The notes: generated by a model not told the origin, from the letters alone. A stretch of DNA of 64,000 nt from an uncultured Hyphomicrobium sp. (GCF_902826555.1 NZ_CADEFI010000004.1:28768-92767); one strand, 5' to 3'. Shown: positions 53,931 through 63,300, numbered from the stretch's first letter. A program made the numbers and translations.

Positions 53931-54569
53931 TCACGCGCCGGGCCCGATCAGTCCGCTCGCCCCGATGCCGTCGAACAGCGCCTGCACCGCGATCGCCGCC
54001 AGCAGAATGCCGAACACGCGCATCAGGACGCGTTGTGCCGTCACCCCGAGAAAGCGGGTGAGGTCATGGGCGACGAGCAGAAGCACGAGCGTCAGCGCCA
54101 TGACGGTGGCGAGCGCCGCGACCGTCGCCGAGAGCTCGAGCGCATTGCCGTGCGCGTTGGCGGCGAGCAGGATGCCGGCGCTCATGGCGCCCGGCCCGGC
54201 CAGAAGCGGCGTCGCCAGCGGAAACACGGCAAGGTCGTCCTTGCGCTGCGCCTCGGCACCCTCCGAGGGCGTGAGCTTGAAGGCGCTCGTCGGCCTGGCG
54301 AACACCATGTCGAGCGCGATCACGAGCAGGATGATCCCGCCGGCCGTTTGCAGCGCCGGAATCGACACCCCGAGTTGCTTCAGCAGCGGACCGCCGGCAA
54401 GTGTCGAGCCGAGCAGGATCGTGCTTGCGATCAGCGTCGCCCTCAAAGCAATGCGCTGCCGCTCCTGAGACGAGACACCGGGCGTGAGCGTCGCGAAGAT
54501 CACCGCCGCCTCGATGGGGCCGACGGTCGCGAAAAATGTCGTGAAGCTCGTGAGCGCAGCACCCAGCAT
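53931..54569 (-). CDS. MarC/UPF0056 family membrane protein
   Basis: A 212-residue inner-membrane protein with six predicted helices. Signatures are FFATVGPIEAAVIFATLT near the start and PLATPLLAGPGAMSAGIL in the fourth helix, matching the MarC/UPF0056 family. Its function is not established; an early link with antibiotic resistance was withdrawn. Its location amid flagellar operons has no evident functional meaning. Confidence 0.9.
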   Translation of the reverse strand: MLGAALTSFTTFFATVGPIEAAVIFATLTPGVSSQERQRIALRATLIASTILLGSTLAGGPLLKQLGVSIPALQTAGGIILLVIALDMVFARPTSAFKLTPSEGAEAQRKDDLAVFPLATPLLAGPGAMSAGILLAANAHGNALELSATVAALATVMALTLVLLLVAHDLTRFLGVTAQRVLMRVFGILLAAIAVQALFDGIGASGLIGPGA

Positions 54570-54645
54570 CGTCCCCGCTCCGATTGATCGTTGAGCAATC
54601 TAAGGAGAGCCGCTGCCCATCCGCCAGTCAACTTGTTAGCAACGA

Positions 54646-55023
54646 ATGGATATTGCTGCTAAGCATATGATTTTAATGGAAATATTGAAATTTTTCGCGG
54701 CTCGCTATACGCTCTTCTTGTCAACATTGCAACCCTCGGAGCCACCTTTGAGCACCGCCGACACCGATTTCGTCCGCATGCTTGCGGGCTACAGCTTGAC
54801 CACCGCAGAGATCATCTATCGCCTGCCCGATCATCCTCATCTGATGCAGAGCTACATCTGGCAGGACTATGACCTCCACCCACGTCTTCCCAAGCTCAAA
54901 GGCTTTCTCGATTTCTGGGCGCAGAACCTCGAGGGCAAGCTGCATCAGGTGCTGGTCGCGCATGCCGGTCTGATCAAGCCTCGCGAGCTGCGCCTGATCG
55001 GTGCGGAATTCAAACTGCACTGA
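54646..55023 (+). CDS. Usg family protein
   Basis: A 125-residue protein of the Usg family, recognised by AGYSLTTAEIIYRLPDHPHLMQSYIWQDYDLHPRLP (given here only as spaced blocks AGYSLTTAEIIYRLPDHP and YIWQDYDLHPRLPK) and GKLHQVLVAHAGLIKPRELR. Usg proteins are conserved in Alphaproteobacteria, often near the trp operon, with unknown function. The first 34 residues are AT-rich and not family-like; a TTG at 54748 with a weak ribosome site may be the real start. It stands alone on the plus strand. Confidence 0.85.
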   Translation: MDIAAKHMILMEILKFFAARYTLFLSTLQPSEPPLSTADTDFVRMLAGYSLTTAEIIYRLPDHPHLMQSYIWQDYDLHPRLPKLKGFLDFWAQNLEGKLHQVLVAHAGLIKPRELRLIGAEFKLH

Positions 55024-55050
55024 AGCCACCGCTACGGGGTTTCGCCGCCC

Positions 55051-55524
55051 CTAGCCGCGGGCGTCCGCGCCCTTCTCGGTCTTGGAGCGCTTTTTGCGCG
55101 AGACCGGAATGATGCGCGCGTCGTCGATGGCCTCCACCAATCGGGCCGTATTCCGGTCGGGATCCTGCGCGCCGCCCTCGAACGAAAAGTAGCTGATCTC
55201 GATACCGGCATCCAGCGACCGCAGCACCAGCCTGAAGTAGGCCGAGACGTTGAGGTGATGAAACTCCATATCGAGCGCGATCGTCGGCGCGCATCCCCAT
55301 GGCAGATCGACCTCGCCGGACAGGCCGAACGTGATCGTGCCCGGCTTGAAGAACATCTCCGTCGACGAATTGACGAGCGTGCGCAGGTTGCCGAATTGCT
55401 CGGTTCGGATATAGGCGATGAAATCGGCGGGATCGATCAGCCTCAATTCCGATGCGACGTCCCGCAAGCCTTCGGCCAGCGCTTTTTCTCGCTCGCGAGA
55501 ATAGTCTCTGCCCTGCTTCAGCAT
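55051..55524 (-). CDS. Conserved hypothetical protein at the flhB 3' side
   Basis: A 157-residue protein with no membrane helix. Its N-terminal part is helical (REREKALAEGLRDVASELR), then LIDPADFIAYIRTEQFGNLRTLV and a beta-rich part with GEVDLPWGCAPTIALDMEFHH; the tail is basic. I do not recognise a domain. It starts 10 bases after the flhB stop, so it is likely co-transcribed with flhB; a motility-related role is possible but unproven. Confidence 0.7.
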   Translation of the reverse strand: MLKQGRDYSREREKALAEGLRDVASELRLIDPADFIAYIRTEQFGNLRTLVNSSTEMFFKPGTITFGLSGEVDLPWGCAPTIALDMEFHHLNVSAYFRLVLRSLDAGIEISYFSFEGGAQDPDRNTARLVEAIDDARIIPVSRKKRSKTEKGADARG

Positions 55525-55534
55525 ATCTCGATCC

Positions 55535-56617
55535 TCACATGGCCCGTCGCGATTGCTGCCCGCGCTGCGCGAGGAACAGAATGATTCCGGCGACGGCCTT
55601 GTAGAACTCCGGTGGAATCATCTTATCCACCTCGACGCTTGCGTAGAGCGAACGTGCTAGAGAACGGTCCTCGTAGATCGGTATTCCGTTCTGCTCGGCA
55701 ATGAACCTAATTTTTAGCGCGATCAGGTCTTTACCCTTGGCAACAACTACCGGTGCGCCACCCTCCTCGCGCACGTAGCGCAACGCCACGGAATAGTGGG
55801 TCGGATTGGCGACGATCAGTGTCGCCTGCGGAACGGCCGCGATCATGCGTCGCCGAGCACGATCCCTCTGCAGCGATCTCAAGCGCATTTTGATCAGCGG
55901 ATCGCCTTCGACCTGCTTGTGCTCGTCCTTGACCTCTTGCTTGGTCATGCGCAGATCGCGCCGCCAGGAGAACCGGCTCCACGCAAGATCGGCCGCGACC
56001 AGCACCGCCGTGGCCGCCACCACCGCGCTGAGAAACCGCACGCTGAGATTCTTCATCAGCTGCGGAATGGCGCCCGGTTCCATGAACAACGCGTTGTAGA
56101 TGTCCATGTAGGAGCTGCTGAGCGCGAGATAGCCGGCGAAGGCGACGATCGACAGCTTGAAGAAGCTTTTCAGGAACTCGACCTGTCCCTGCAGGCCGAA
56201 AATGCGGCTCCATCCCTTGATGATCGAGATGCGATCGAACTTCGGTTCGATGCGATCGAACACGAATTGGGGCTGATGCTGCAGCACGGACCCGGCGATG
56301 CCGGCCGCGCCGAGCACGACGACGATCGGCGCAATGAACTTCGCACTCTCCAGCGCGACAACCAGCAACAGCGCCATCGCGTCGGCGCCGTTGGAAACGG
56401 AGAAGCTCTCGGGTCGATCGATGAAGCTCTCGAGCGTGAAACTGAGGTTGGCGACGCTGTCGGTGAGCATGAACACGACGGCGATCAGGATGGCAAGCAT
56501 CGACGCCAGCGTCCCGGCCTCGCGCGAATGCGGGACCTGACCCTTGTCCAGCGAGTCGCGGATTTTCTTCTCTGTTGCCTCTTCTGTTTTACTCTCTTTG
56601 TCCGGCGTGTCTGCCAT
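55535..56617 (-). CDS. flhB: Flagellar export switch protein FlhB
   Basis: A 360-residue export apparatus protein. Four membrane helices (about 35-210) are followed by a cytoplasmic domain with the self-cleavage site N271-P-T-H274 in IVANPTHYSVALRY. FlhB cleavage, read by FliK, changes export from rod/hook to filament substrates. A charged N-terminus (DKESKTEEATEKKI) is typical. It follows fliN after about 80 bases. Confidence 0.96.
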   Translation of the reverse strand: MADTPDKESKTEEATEKKIRDSLDKGQVPHSREAGTLASMLAILIAVVFMLTDSVANLSFTLESFIDRPESFSVSNGADAMALLLVVALESAKFIAPIVVVLGAAGIAGSVLQHQPQFVFDRIEPKFDRISIIKGWSRIFGLQGQVEFLKSFFKLSIVAFAGYLALSSSYMDIYNALFMEPGAIPQLMKNLSVRFLSAVVAATAVLVAADLAWSRFSWRRDLRMTKQEVKDEHKQVEGDPLIKMRLRSLQRDRARRRMIAAVPQATLIVANPTHYSVALRYVREEGGAPVVVAKGKDLIALKIRFIAEQNGIPIYEDRSLARSLYASVEVDKMIPPEFYKAVAGIILFLAQRGQQSRRAM

Positions 56618-56697
56618 TTCGGTAAGACCTGCTCAGAAGGAGTAAACCAAGTCTTGGGCAACAGAAGATCGATTGAACGCTCGGGCGGGGCGAGACG

Positions 56698-57075
56698 CTA
56701 GGCGACGCGCGTCGGCGCAGCGCCGGCGCCGAGAACCTCCGTGAGCGAGACGCCGAAGCGAGAGTTGTCCTCGTCGAGCACGACCACCTCACCTCTTGCG
56801 ATGATGCGCCCGTTGACCACCACGTCCACCGGCTCGCCGACCTTGCGATCGAGAGGTACCACCGCGCCGCGGCCGAGCTTCAGCACGCTCGCGACCGGCA
56901 TCGTCGCCGATCCGAGGACGACCTTCACCGACACGGGAATCTGCAGCACGGTCTCCAGATGGCGCGGCTTCTGCCCCGCCTTGGCTCCGCCGTCTGTGGG
57001 AGCGGTCTCGCCCTGGATTGCATCGCCGATCGTCTGCAATTCGGCTGCGGCAGGGCGGATATCTTCTTGGCTCAT
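56698..57075 (-). CDS. fliN: Flagellar motor switch protein FliN
   Basis: A 125-residue C-ring protein. The SpoA domain covers the C-terminal ~80 residues, with VLQIPVSVKVVLGSATMPVA and VDVVVNGRIIARGEVVVLDE; the last residues are Ala/Thr-rich. A variable N-terminal ~40 residues precede it. It lies between motA and flhB, away from fliM and fliG at 28 kb. Confidence 0.93.
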   Translation of the reverse strand: MSQEDIRPAAAELQTIGDAIQGETAPTDGGAKAGQKPRHLETVLQIPVSVKVVLGSATMPVASVLKLGRGAVVPLDRKVGEPVDVVVNGRIIARGEVVVLDEDNSRFGVSLTEVLGAGAAPTRVA

Positions 57076-57129
57076 CTGGGCTGACCTGGTTCGCTGCGAA
57101 TGGGGCTCTGTGTTCCTGAAACGGGCGTT

Positions 57130-58008
57130 TTAAGCGGCTTTCTTGGCCTCGCCGCCTCCGCCGCCGACTGTCTCGGCTTCCACCTCGTCGATGGTCGGCC
57201 GCTCGTAGGCCGAAATCGTCTTGCGTCCATACTCCACGGCCACCTGCGGCATGGCCCCGTTCATGAAGGCGAGCAGCGTCTGCTTTGCGACGATGTATAA
57301 ACGCATCTGCTTTTCGCGGCCGGATTTCACCTTGGTAGCGATCGGGCCGAACACGCCGTAGGAGAAGAAGATGCCCGCGAACGTGCCGACGAGAGCAGCG
57401 CCGATCAGGTGCCCTAGCACCTCCGGCGGCTCCGTGATGGCACCCATCGCCTTCACGACGCCGAGCACGGCGGCGATGATGCCAATCGCGGGAAGTCCAT
57501 CTGCGATGTTGGTAATGGCGTGATAGGCCTTGAGCTTGTCGTGCCGTAGGGTCTGAATCTCCTCGTCCATCAGCGCCTCGACCTCGTGCGTGCGCGCGTT
57601 GCCGATAATAATCAGGCGGCAGTAGTCGCAGATGAAGACCATGAGGTCCTTGTTCTTCAGCACGGTCGCGAACTTCTGGAAGATCGGCGACTCCTCCGGC
57701 AAGTCGATGTGCTTCTCGACCTCGTTGCGCGGCTTACTCCTGAGCTCGCGCATCAGCGAATAGAGAAGCCCCATGACGTCGAGATAATGCCGCGACGTCG
57801 GCGCCGCATTGCCGAACGCCTCACCGAACCCCTTGCCCGTGTCCTTGATCACCTTCATCGGGTTGGCAACGATAAACGTGCCGAGCGAAGTGCCGAGAAT
57901 GATCACGAACTCCCACGGCTGCCACAACACCTCGACGTGCCCGCCCATGGCCATGAAGCCGCCGAGCATGCAGCCGAGCATTACGACAAGGCCGAGAATG
58001 ATCGTCAC
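57130..58008 (-). CDS. motA: Stator protein MotA
   Basis: A 292-residue inner-membrane stator subunit with four helices: the first pair at about 1-52 ([20 protein letters not shown], then [17 protein letters not shown]), the second after [22 protein letters not shown] and [18 protein letters not shown]. The cytoplasmic loop between holds charged residues that contact FliG. The C-terminal tail is Glu/Gly-rich. It starts the motA-fliN-flhB unit. Its partner motB is in another operon. Confidence 0.95.
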   Translation of the reverse strand: MTIILGLVVMLGCMLGGFMAMGGHVEVLWQPWEFVIILGTSLGTFIVANPMKVIKDTGKGFGEAFGNAAPTSRHYLDVMGLLYSLMRELRSKPRNEVEKHIDLPEESPIFQKFATVLKNKDLMVFICDYCRLIIIGNARTHEVEALMDEEIQTLRHDKLKAYHAITNIADGLPAIGIIAAVLGVVKAMGAITEPPEVLGHLIGAALVGTFAGIFFSYGVFGPIATKVKSGREKQMRLYIVAKQTLLAFMNGAMPQVAVEYGRKTISAYERPTIDEVEAETVGGGGGEAKKAA

Positions 58009-58239
58009 GAGCTTACCTCGCGTTAAAGGTTGTTAACGCATTTCTAGCGGCGAACGCCTTGCGCGAGCCTGATCTGCAGCCCAACCGCCACCAACTGTTT
58101 CCGGCCTCCCACAGCTCAGTTGCAGAACGAAGTGACGTCAGCCTGAGACAAGCCGGTCCGGCCAAACTGGCCACATGCGGCGGGCGTGCTGAAGCGCCGC
58201 CGAAAACTCATCCCACCGCCCCGAACGCCAGAGGCGCTC

Positions 58240-58965
58240 ATGCAGCCAAGCTTGTATGTCTCCTTGTCCGGCCAGATGGCCCTGATGCGCCGCTTGGATA
58301 CCGTCGCCCATAACGTCGCCAACGTCTCGACGGCCGGCTTCCGGGCCGAGGAGATCAAGTTTGACGAACTCCTGTCCGAAAAGACGGATTCGCCGACCGC
58401 ATTCGTGTCCGCCGGAAGCACATACATCTCGCGCAAGGCTGGCGAGATCACACGTACGGAAAACCCCTTCGACGTCGCCGTCACCGGCGACGCCTGGCTC
58501 GCCTTTCAAGGTCCGGGCGGCCCCGTGTATACACGCGACGGCCGCATGACGATGACGCCCGAGGGCGAGCTGAGAACGCTCAACGGCTATCCTGTTCTGG
58601 ACGTCGGCGGCGCTCCCATTCAGCTCAACCCCACCGCTGGTGCCCCCGCCATCGCCAGTGACGGAACGATCTCCCAAGGCCAGACCCGCGCCGGCGCCCT
58701 CGGCCTCTTCACGATTCCCGACCAGGCGAAGCTCGCGCGCTTCGAGAATTCAGGCGTCCTTCCCGATGTGGCCGCACAGCCGGCCTTGGATTTCAATCGC
58801 GTCGGGGTGATGCAGGGGTTCATGGAGCAGGCCAACGTCAATCCCGTCTCGGAAATCTCGCGCCTGATCCAGATCCAGCGCTCGTTCGATTCCATCAGCA
58901 ACACGCTGACCCGTTCCGAGGAAACACTGTCGTCGGCCGTACGCGCCCTCGGCGAAACGAGCTGA
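58240..58965 (+). CDS. flgF: Flagellar proximal rod protein FlgF
   Basis: A 241-residue rod protein starting MQPSLYVSLSGQ. N-terminal LDTVAHNVANVSTAGFRAEE and C-terminal EQANVNPVSEISRLIQIQRSFDSI mark the FlgF/FlgG-like family. The start at 58240 is supported by AGAGG upstream; the frame to 58186 adds basic residues not seen in the family. It is divergent from motA and precedes fliI by 43 bases. Confidence 0.93.
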   Translation: MQPSLYVSLSGQMALMRRLDTVAHNVANVSTAGFRAEEIKFDELLSEKTDSPTAFVSAGSTYISRKAGEITRTENPFDVAVTGDAWLAFQGPGGPVYTRDGRMTMTPEGELRTLNGYPVLDVGGAPIQLNPTAGAPAIASDGTISQGQTRAGALGLFTIPDQAKLARFENSGVLPDVAAQPALDFNRVGVMQGFMEQANVNPVSEISRLIQIQRSFDSISNTLTRSEETLSSAVRALGETS

Positions 58966-59008
58966 GCGTGGATACGTTCGTGGTCGTTGGCCGGCCTGAG
59001 GACATGCG

Positions 59009-60421
59009 ATGAGCGAGGCTTTGGCCAAGGTCGACGATCAACGACGCGACGCACTGCGGCCTCCAACCGCGCTCGAGCTGCTCGAGCAGCGCGTGGCCCA
59101 TGCAGCATCCGCGCTCCCTTTGACCCGGATCGGCGGCACCGTGACCCACGTTACGCCCGCCTACGTTCAGGTCTCCGGTCTCTCCCGCCACTTGAAGCTT
59201 GGCGACTCCATTGCCTTCGGCCTCACCGCACAACCGCCGCTCGGCGAGGTCGTGCGGATAGACGAAAATGGCGCCACCATCAAGCCTTTCGATGCCAACC
59301 TCAAGATCGGCCCGGGAGAGATCGCCTGGCTGCAGGGCGGGCAATCCCTGCGCCCCGACACGTCGTGGAAGGGTCGCGTTTTGAACGCGCTCGGAGCGGC
59401 GATCGACAGCCAGGGTCCACTGCGCGAAGGCGCGCGCACCTACGACTTCGATGCCGAGCCTCCGGCCGCCATGAACCGCCAGCGCGTCCGCACGCCCTTG
59501 AAATCCGGGGTGCGCGTCATGGACCTTTTCACACCCCTCTGCGCCGGACAGCGCATCGGCATTTTCGCCGGCTCCGGCGTCGGAAAATCGACGCTCCTGT
59601 CCATGCTCGCCCGCTCCCACGGCTTCGATACCGTGGTACTCGCCCTCGTCGGCGAACGCGGCCGCGAGGTGCGTGAGTTTCTCGAGGATGCGCTCGCACA
59701 GAACAAGAGCCGCGCCGTGACGGTCGTCTCGACCGGCGACGAAAGCCCCATGATGCGCCGCCTCGCTCCCAAGACCGCGCTCGCCATCGCCGAATTTTTC
59801 CGCGACCAGGGCGACAGCGTGCTGCTCATCGTCGACTCCGTGACCCGCTTCGCCCACGCCACGCGTGAGGTCGCCCTCGCCGCGGGAGAAGCCCCCGTCG
59901 CACGCGGCTATACGCCCTCCGTCTTCAGCGAGCTCCCGAAGCTGCTTGAGCGCGCTGGTCCCGGCGCCGAGGGCGCGGGCTCGATCACGGGTGTCTTTTC
60001 AGTTCTCGTCGACGGCGACGACCACAACGACCCCATCGCCGATAGCATCCGCGGCACGCTCGACGGCCACATCGTCTTGGACCGAAAGATTGCTGATCAG
60101 GGTCGCTATCCCGCCGTCAATGTCCTGCAATCGGTTTCACGCCTCGCGAACTCTGTCTGGTCGGCGGAGCAGCGAAAGCTCGTCATGATGCTGCGCGCCA
60201 TGATCTCCCATTTCGAGGACACGCGCGACCTCCGCCTCATGGGCGGCTACCAGAAAGGCGCGGACGCCGAGCTCGACAAGGCGATCGACATCGTGCCGAA
60301 GCTGTACGAGGTTATGAAGCAAACGCTGACCGACCCCCAGAGCGCCGATCCCTTCCAGGAAATTGCCCGCGCTCTGACCGAGACCAAGGACGACGGCCAG
60401 AAGGCGCCGCAACAGCGCTAG
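59009..60421 (+). CDS. fliI: Flagellar export ATPase FliI
   Basis: A 470-residue ATPase of the export apparatus. The Walker A is AGSGVGKST (187-195), Walker B is VLLIVDSVTRFA, and the downstream ARGYTPSVFSELPKLLERAG block is typical. An N-terminal ~30 residues should bind FliH. It follows flgF. Its partners are encoded elsewhere in the window: fliH at 41159 and a fliJ-like gene at 62131. Confidence 0.96.
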   Translation: MSEALAKVDDQRRDALRPPTALELLEQRVAHAASALPLTRIGGTVTHVTPAYVQVSGLSRHLKLGDSIAFGLTAQPPLGEVVRIDENGATIKPFDANLKIGPGEIAWLQGGQSLRPDTSWKGRVLNALGAAIDSQGPLREGARTYDFDAEPPAAMNRQRVRTPLKSGVRVMDLFTPLCAGQRIGIFAGSGVGKSTLLSMLARSHGFDTVVLALVGERGREVREFLEDALAQNKSRAVTVVSTGDESPMMRRLAPKTALAIAEFFRDQGDSVLLIVDSVTRFAHATREVALAAGEAPVARGYTPSVFSELPKLLERAGPGAEGAGSITGVFSVLVDGDDHNDPIADSIRGTLDGHIVLDRKIADQGRYPAVNVLQSVSRLANSVWSAEQRKLVMMLRAMISHFEDTRDLRLMGGYQKGADAELDKAIDIVPKLYEVMKQTLTDPQSADPFQEIARALTETKDDGQKAPQQR

Positions 60422-60483
60422 AGTTTCCACGGCCGCGCGGCTATATTCCACGGCTTCGATTTCGATGACGACTGGTGGCCCGC

Positions 60484-60798
60484 ATGCGCGGACGAATGAC
60501 CGTCCTGATGATCCTCGCAACCTCGGTCCAAGCCGGCGCCGAACCTGCATACTGCCCGGCCGACGAGACGGTTGAGGTGAGCGGCTACATCAACGAGATC
60601 GCGCTTACGGACCCCGCCGTCCCCGAGATCATTTTGGAGCAAGCATCGAGCAAATGCACGGTGGACGCCATTCGTATCGAAGGCGCGGTACCGGGAAATT
60701 GTGCCGAAGGTGGCAAAGTTGCAGCGCAAGGCATGATTCAGCAGTCCGGAGACGGCACGTGGACCTGGCTAAACGCCGATGGCGTCAAATGCGAGTAG
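60484..60798 (+). CDS. Small secreted protein, possibly OB-fold
   Basis: A small exported protein (about 104 residues from the ATG at 60484; a GTG three codons earlier is possible). It has a short signal peptide (MTVLMILATSVQAGA) and three or four Cys (CPADETV, SSKCTVD, GNCAEG and the last residue but one). Alternating beta pattern (VEVSGYINEIAL, CTVDAIRIEG, GKVAAQGMI) suggests an OB-like barrel. No family is recognised. It converges with the minus-strand gene at 60831. Confidence 0.6.
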   Translation: MRGRMTVLMILATSVQAGAEPAYCPADETVEVSGYINEIALTDPAVPEIILEQASSKCTVDAIRIEGAVPGNCAEGGKVAAQGMIQQSGDGTWTWLNADGVKCE

Positions 60799-60830
60799 AG
60801 ATGTCGCGAGAGGCGACGTCCGCGTAGGCT

Positions 60831-61289
60831 TCAGCTCTTCCCGCCGCGCATATCCTTTTTTGGAATGTAGGAGAGCTGGTCGATGAGAACCTCCTTCACG
60901 ACCTGCACGCCGAGGCGTTTGTTGACGTTCTCGCCAAGCTTTTTGGCCAACACCGGCAGATCCTGCTTTTTCATGTTCTGGAAGTTGACTTGCTCGCCCG
61001 CATAGATGGTCTTGAACGCCTCGTCGAGGACGTACACTTCGGGGTTCACCTGCATCTTCTTCATCGCTTCTGCATCGACGGTGAACACGAACTGCGCCAC
61101 CATGTAGCCCTGAATGGTGCCTGCGCCGATGATCGGCACGTTGATGGCTTTCGTCCGATACTCCTCGAGTTTCGTTTCGCCGCCCCCCTCCGCGCCGACA
61201 TCGCTGTGCTTATTCCATTGCAGCATCCCGAACGCCGCGCCGAGCGAGACGATCGAAGCCCATATTCCGACCATGAGAAACTTGATCAT
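60831..61289 (-). CDS. FliL-like membrane-anchored protein
   Basis: A 152-residue protein with one N-terminal helix (LMVGIWASIVSLGAAFGML) and a periplasmic domain that includes MVAQFVFTVDAEAMKKMQV and ends LIDQLSYIPKKDMRGGKS. The topology and beta-alpha pattern recall FliL, but the sequence is different from the FliL at 47815. It overlaps the FlgN-like gene by 4 bases and ends the flhA-fliR unit. A second stator or basal-body associated protein is one possibility; the family is not certain. Confidence 0.65.
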   Translation of the reverse strand: MIKFLMVGIWASIVSLGAAFGMLQWNKHSDVGAEGGGETKLEEYRTKAINVPIIGAGTIQGYMVAQFVFTVDAEAMKKMQVNPEVYVLDEAFKTIYAGEQVNFQNMKKQDLPVLAKKLGENVNKRLGVQVVKEVLIDQLSYIPKKDMRGGKS

Positions 61290-61687
61290 GAGCGCCGAGC
61301 AGCCGACGAGATGGCCTGCGTATAGGTCCCGTCAGACTCGGCATTCCGCATCGCATCCGAGATCGTCGTAGAAATCTCGCGCACGGCTTCGAGGTGGACC
61401 TTGAGCACCGCCTGGTTGATCGCCAGCTTGACCTTCAGGTTACCGACCCGAGCTGCCAGCTCCGGATCCGAGCCCGCGCCTTGCATATGACGCAGCGAGC
61501 GGGTGAGCTCCAGCAGCGCCTGGCTCTTGCGATCGTTGAATTCCTTGAGATTGACCGCTGTGCGGGTTCTGAGCGCCAGCGTCTCCTGGTCGACGATCTC
61601 CTCGAGCCTCTGAATCGCCACTTCGAGCATCGGCGCCGCGGCGCTGCGCTGTGCGGCTGAGGGTGGCAGTGAGGACGGCTGCAACAT
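61286..61687 (-). CDS. FlgN-like flagellar chaperone
   Basis: A 133-residue all-helical protein. The central blocks IQRLEEIVDQETLALRT and NLKEFNDRKSQALLELTRSL recall FlgN-type chaperones, which bind hook-associated proteins FlgK and FlgL before export. It is 3 bases after the flgJ stop and overlaps the FliL-like gene. FlgN proteins are poorly conserved, so operon position carries much of the call. Confidence 0.65.
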   Translation of the reverse strand: MLQPSSLPPSAAQRSAAAPMLEVAIQRLEEIVDQETLALRTRTAVNLKEFNDRKSQALLELTRSLRHMQGAGSDPELAARVGNLKVKLAINQAVLKVHLEAVREISTTISDAMRNAESDGTYTQAISSAARRS

Positions 61688-61690
61688 GGC

Positions 61691-62089
61691 TTACTCTCCG
61701 TTTACAGGTTTGACGTCGAGCATACCCGCGACGTCGTTCGTCGCCGTGGTGTGGCTCATCACATCGAGCGGGTTGAACCCGCCGGGCCGAACGGGCACCG
61801 CGTGGCCAGCTCGTATGGTGTCGGCGATGCCGATGTTTCCGCGTGCGGCAACCTGATCGGCAATCTTTTCCGCCATCATGGACTTCCAGAAATCACCCGA
61901 GATTCCCGCCCCGAACACGCTTTCCTGTGTCTCCGGCATCATTTCTTGAATGAAGCTCTGCAGCACGAAGGCTTCGAATTTCTGCGCCGCGTCCCCTGTC
62001 TTGCGCGCAGGCGCCGCGCGGCTTGCAAGCGCTGAGGCACTTGGCGCCTGCGCATCGGAAACGGGACGGACTGTCAGATCTGCGGGCAA
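61691..62089 (-). CDS. flgJ: Rod-binding protein FlgJ, N-terminal type only
   Basis: A 132-residue rod-capping protein. The Rod-binding domain runs from KFEAFVLQSFIQEMMP to GISGDFWKSMMAEKIADQVAARG. It lacks the C-terminal muramidase domain present in enteric FlgJ, as is common in Alphaproteobacteria, so a separate lytic enzyme must open the wall. It lies between fliJ and flgN-like genes. Confidence 0.92.
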   Translation of the reverse strand: MPADLTVRPVSDAQAPSASALASRAAPARKTGDAAQKFEAFVLQSFIQEMMPETQESVFGAGISGDFWKSMMAEKIADQVAARGNIGIADTIRAGHAVPVRPGGFNPLDVMSHTTATNDVAGMLDVKPVNGE

Positions 62090-62130
62090 AATGTGCCCTC
62101 CGCAGGATTTCTATGCATGCGATTAATGAC

Positions 62131-62538
62131 TCAGCGGTCTTGCTTGGAGCTTGCGCCCTGCTGCGCGAATCCCGCTTCGAGCAGGTACTCGAGCTCCCGC
62201 CGCTCGTCGTCGCGGCGCACCTCCACCGCAAGCTCCTCCGCCAAGCGCTCCGAGTTGCGCATGCGCCCCCCGTGCTCGACTAAAATCCGCGCCTGCGCCT
62301 CGATCAACGGCCCGAGCCGGGCCTCTTCCAGCCGCAACGCCTTTAAACGCCGGACCGTCACATCCATAAACAAGCCGGCGAGCGCACCTTCCGCGGAAAG
62401 CGCCTCCGCAATCTCCCGCTGCTCGGTCTGGCAGACGGTAAGATCCTGCTTGAGGCGCGCGAACTTGAGCTCCTCGAGGCTATGCAGGTGCCGCTGGACC
62501 TCGAGAATGCGTTTGAGGCTACGGGCGCGGTCGCGCAT
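62131..62538 (-). CDS. fliJ: FliJ-like coiled-coil protein
   Basis: A 135-residue, highly charged, almost fully helical protein (RSLKRILEVQRHLHSLEELKF at the start; RLAEELAVEVRRDDERRELE near the end). Coiled-coil pattern, length and place between fliR and flgJ fit FliJ, the central stalk of the FliI ATPase. FliJ sequences are weakly conserved so the call rests on pattern and context. fliR is 6 bases upstream. Confidence 0.68.
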   Translation of the reverse strand: MRDRARSLKRILEVQRHLHSLEELKFARLKQDLTVCQTEQREIAEALSAEGALAGLFMDVTVRRLKALRLEEARLGPLIEAQARILVEHGGRMRNSERLAEELAVEVRRDDERRELEYLLEAGFAQQGASSKQDR

Positions 62539-62544
62539 GCAGGA

Positions 62545-63300
62545 TCACCCGTTGGCTAGAAACATCTGAAACCCGGTCATGAACAGCGTCAGTGCCTCGC
62601 CGAACGTGAAGTAGAGGAGGAACAGCCCTCCCGCCATGACGAACGGCGCCGAGATGAAATAGACGGGGATCACCGGCGTCATCTTGTTCATGATCCCGAA
62701 CAGGAAGTTCACGATCATCGAATAGGCGATGAACGGAGCCATGAGCTGCGCGATCAGAATGAACGAATTCGACGCCGCGTCTGTCACTTTTGCGAGGGCG
62801 AACTGCGGATTGAAAAGATCCGTAACCGAGAGAACGGCATACGACGCCAAAAGCGCGCGCATGACCTCGATGTGGAGACCGGTGGAAAAAATCAGCACCG
62901 TCGCGGTGAGCGTCAGCAGGGTCGCAATCGCGGGCGCGGGCTCGTTTTCCTCGATCGGTGCGTCCGCCATGCCGCTGAAGCCGGTAAACATGGTCGCCGC
63001 CGTACCCATGAACTGCAGCGCCAGAAAGAAGAGTCGCGCCATGACGCCGATCATCGCCCCGATCAGCGTTTCCGACGCGATGAGCTGAGCGACTGTCGGA
63101 GGTGTGGCCTTGGCAAGATCACCCTCGACCTGCGGGATCACTAGCGGCGCCAGTGCGAGCGTAATCGAAACCGCGAGAAACAAGCGCACCTGCATCGGAA
63201 TACGCTGACTGCCGAAGCCCGGCATCAGCATCAGACATCCGCCGATGCGGCAAAACACGAGGAAGGTCAGAAGGACCATTCCTGGCGTTATGACGGTCAT
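62545..63300 (-). CDS. fliR: Flagellar export gate protein FliR
   Basis: A 251-residue inner-membrane gate protein with about six helices. Typical blocks are [27 protein letters not shown] near the start (shown here as [15 protein letters not shown] and [14 protein letters not shown]) and the C-terminal [21 protein letters not shown]. It overlaps flhA by 4 bases. FliP lies in a separate operon and FliQ is not seen in the window. Confidence 0.95.
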   Translation of the reverse strand: MTVITPGMVLLTFLVFCRIGGCLMLMPGFGSQRIPMQVRLFLAVSITLALAPLVIPQVEGDLAKATPPTVAQLIASETLIGAMIGVMARLFFLALQFMGTAATMFTGFSGMADAPIEENEPAPAIATLLTLTATVLIFSTGLHIEVMRALLASYAVLSVTDLFNPQFALAKVTDAASNSFILIAQLMAPFIAYSMIVNFLFGIMNKMTPVIPVYFISAPFVMAGGLFLLYFTFGEALTLFMTGFQMFLANG

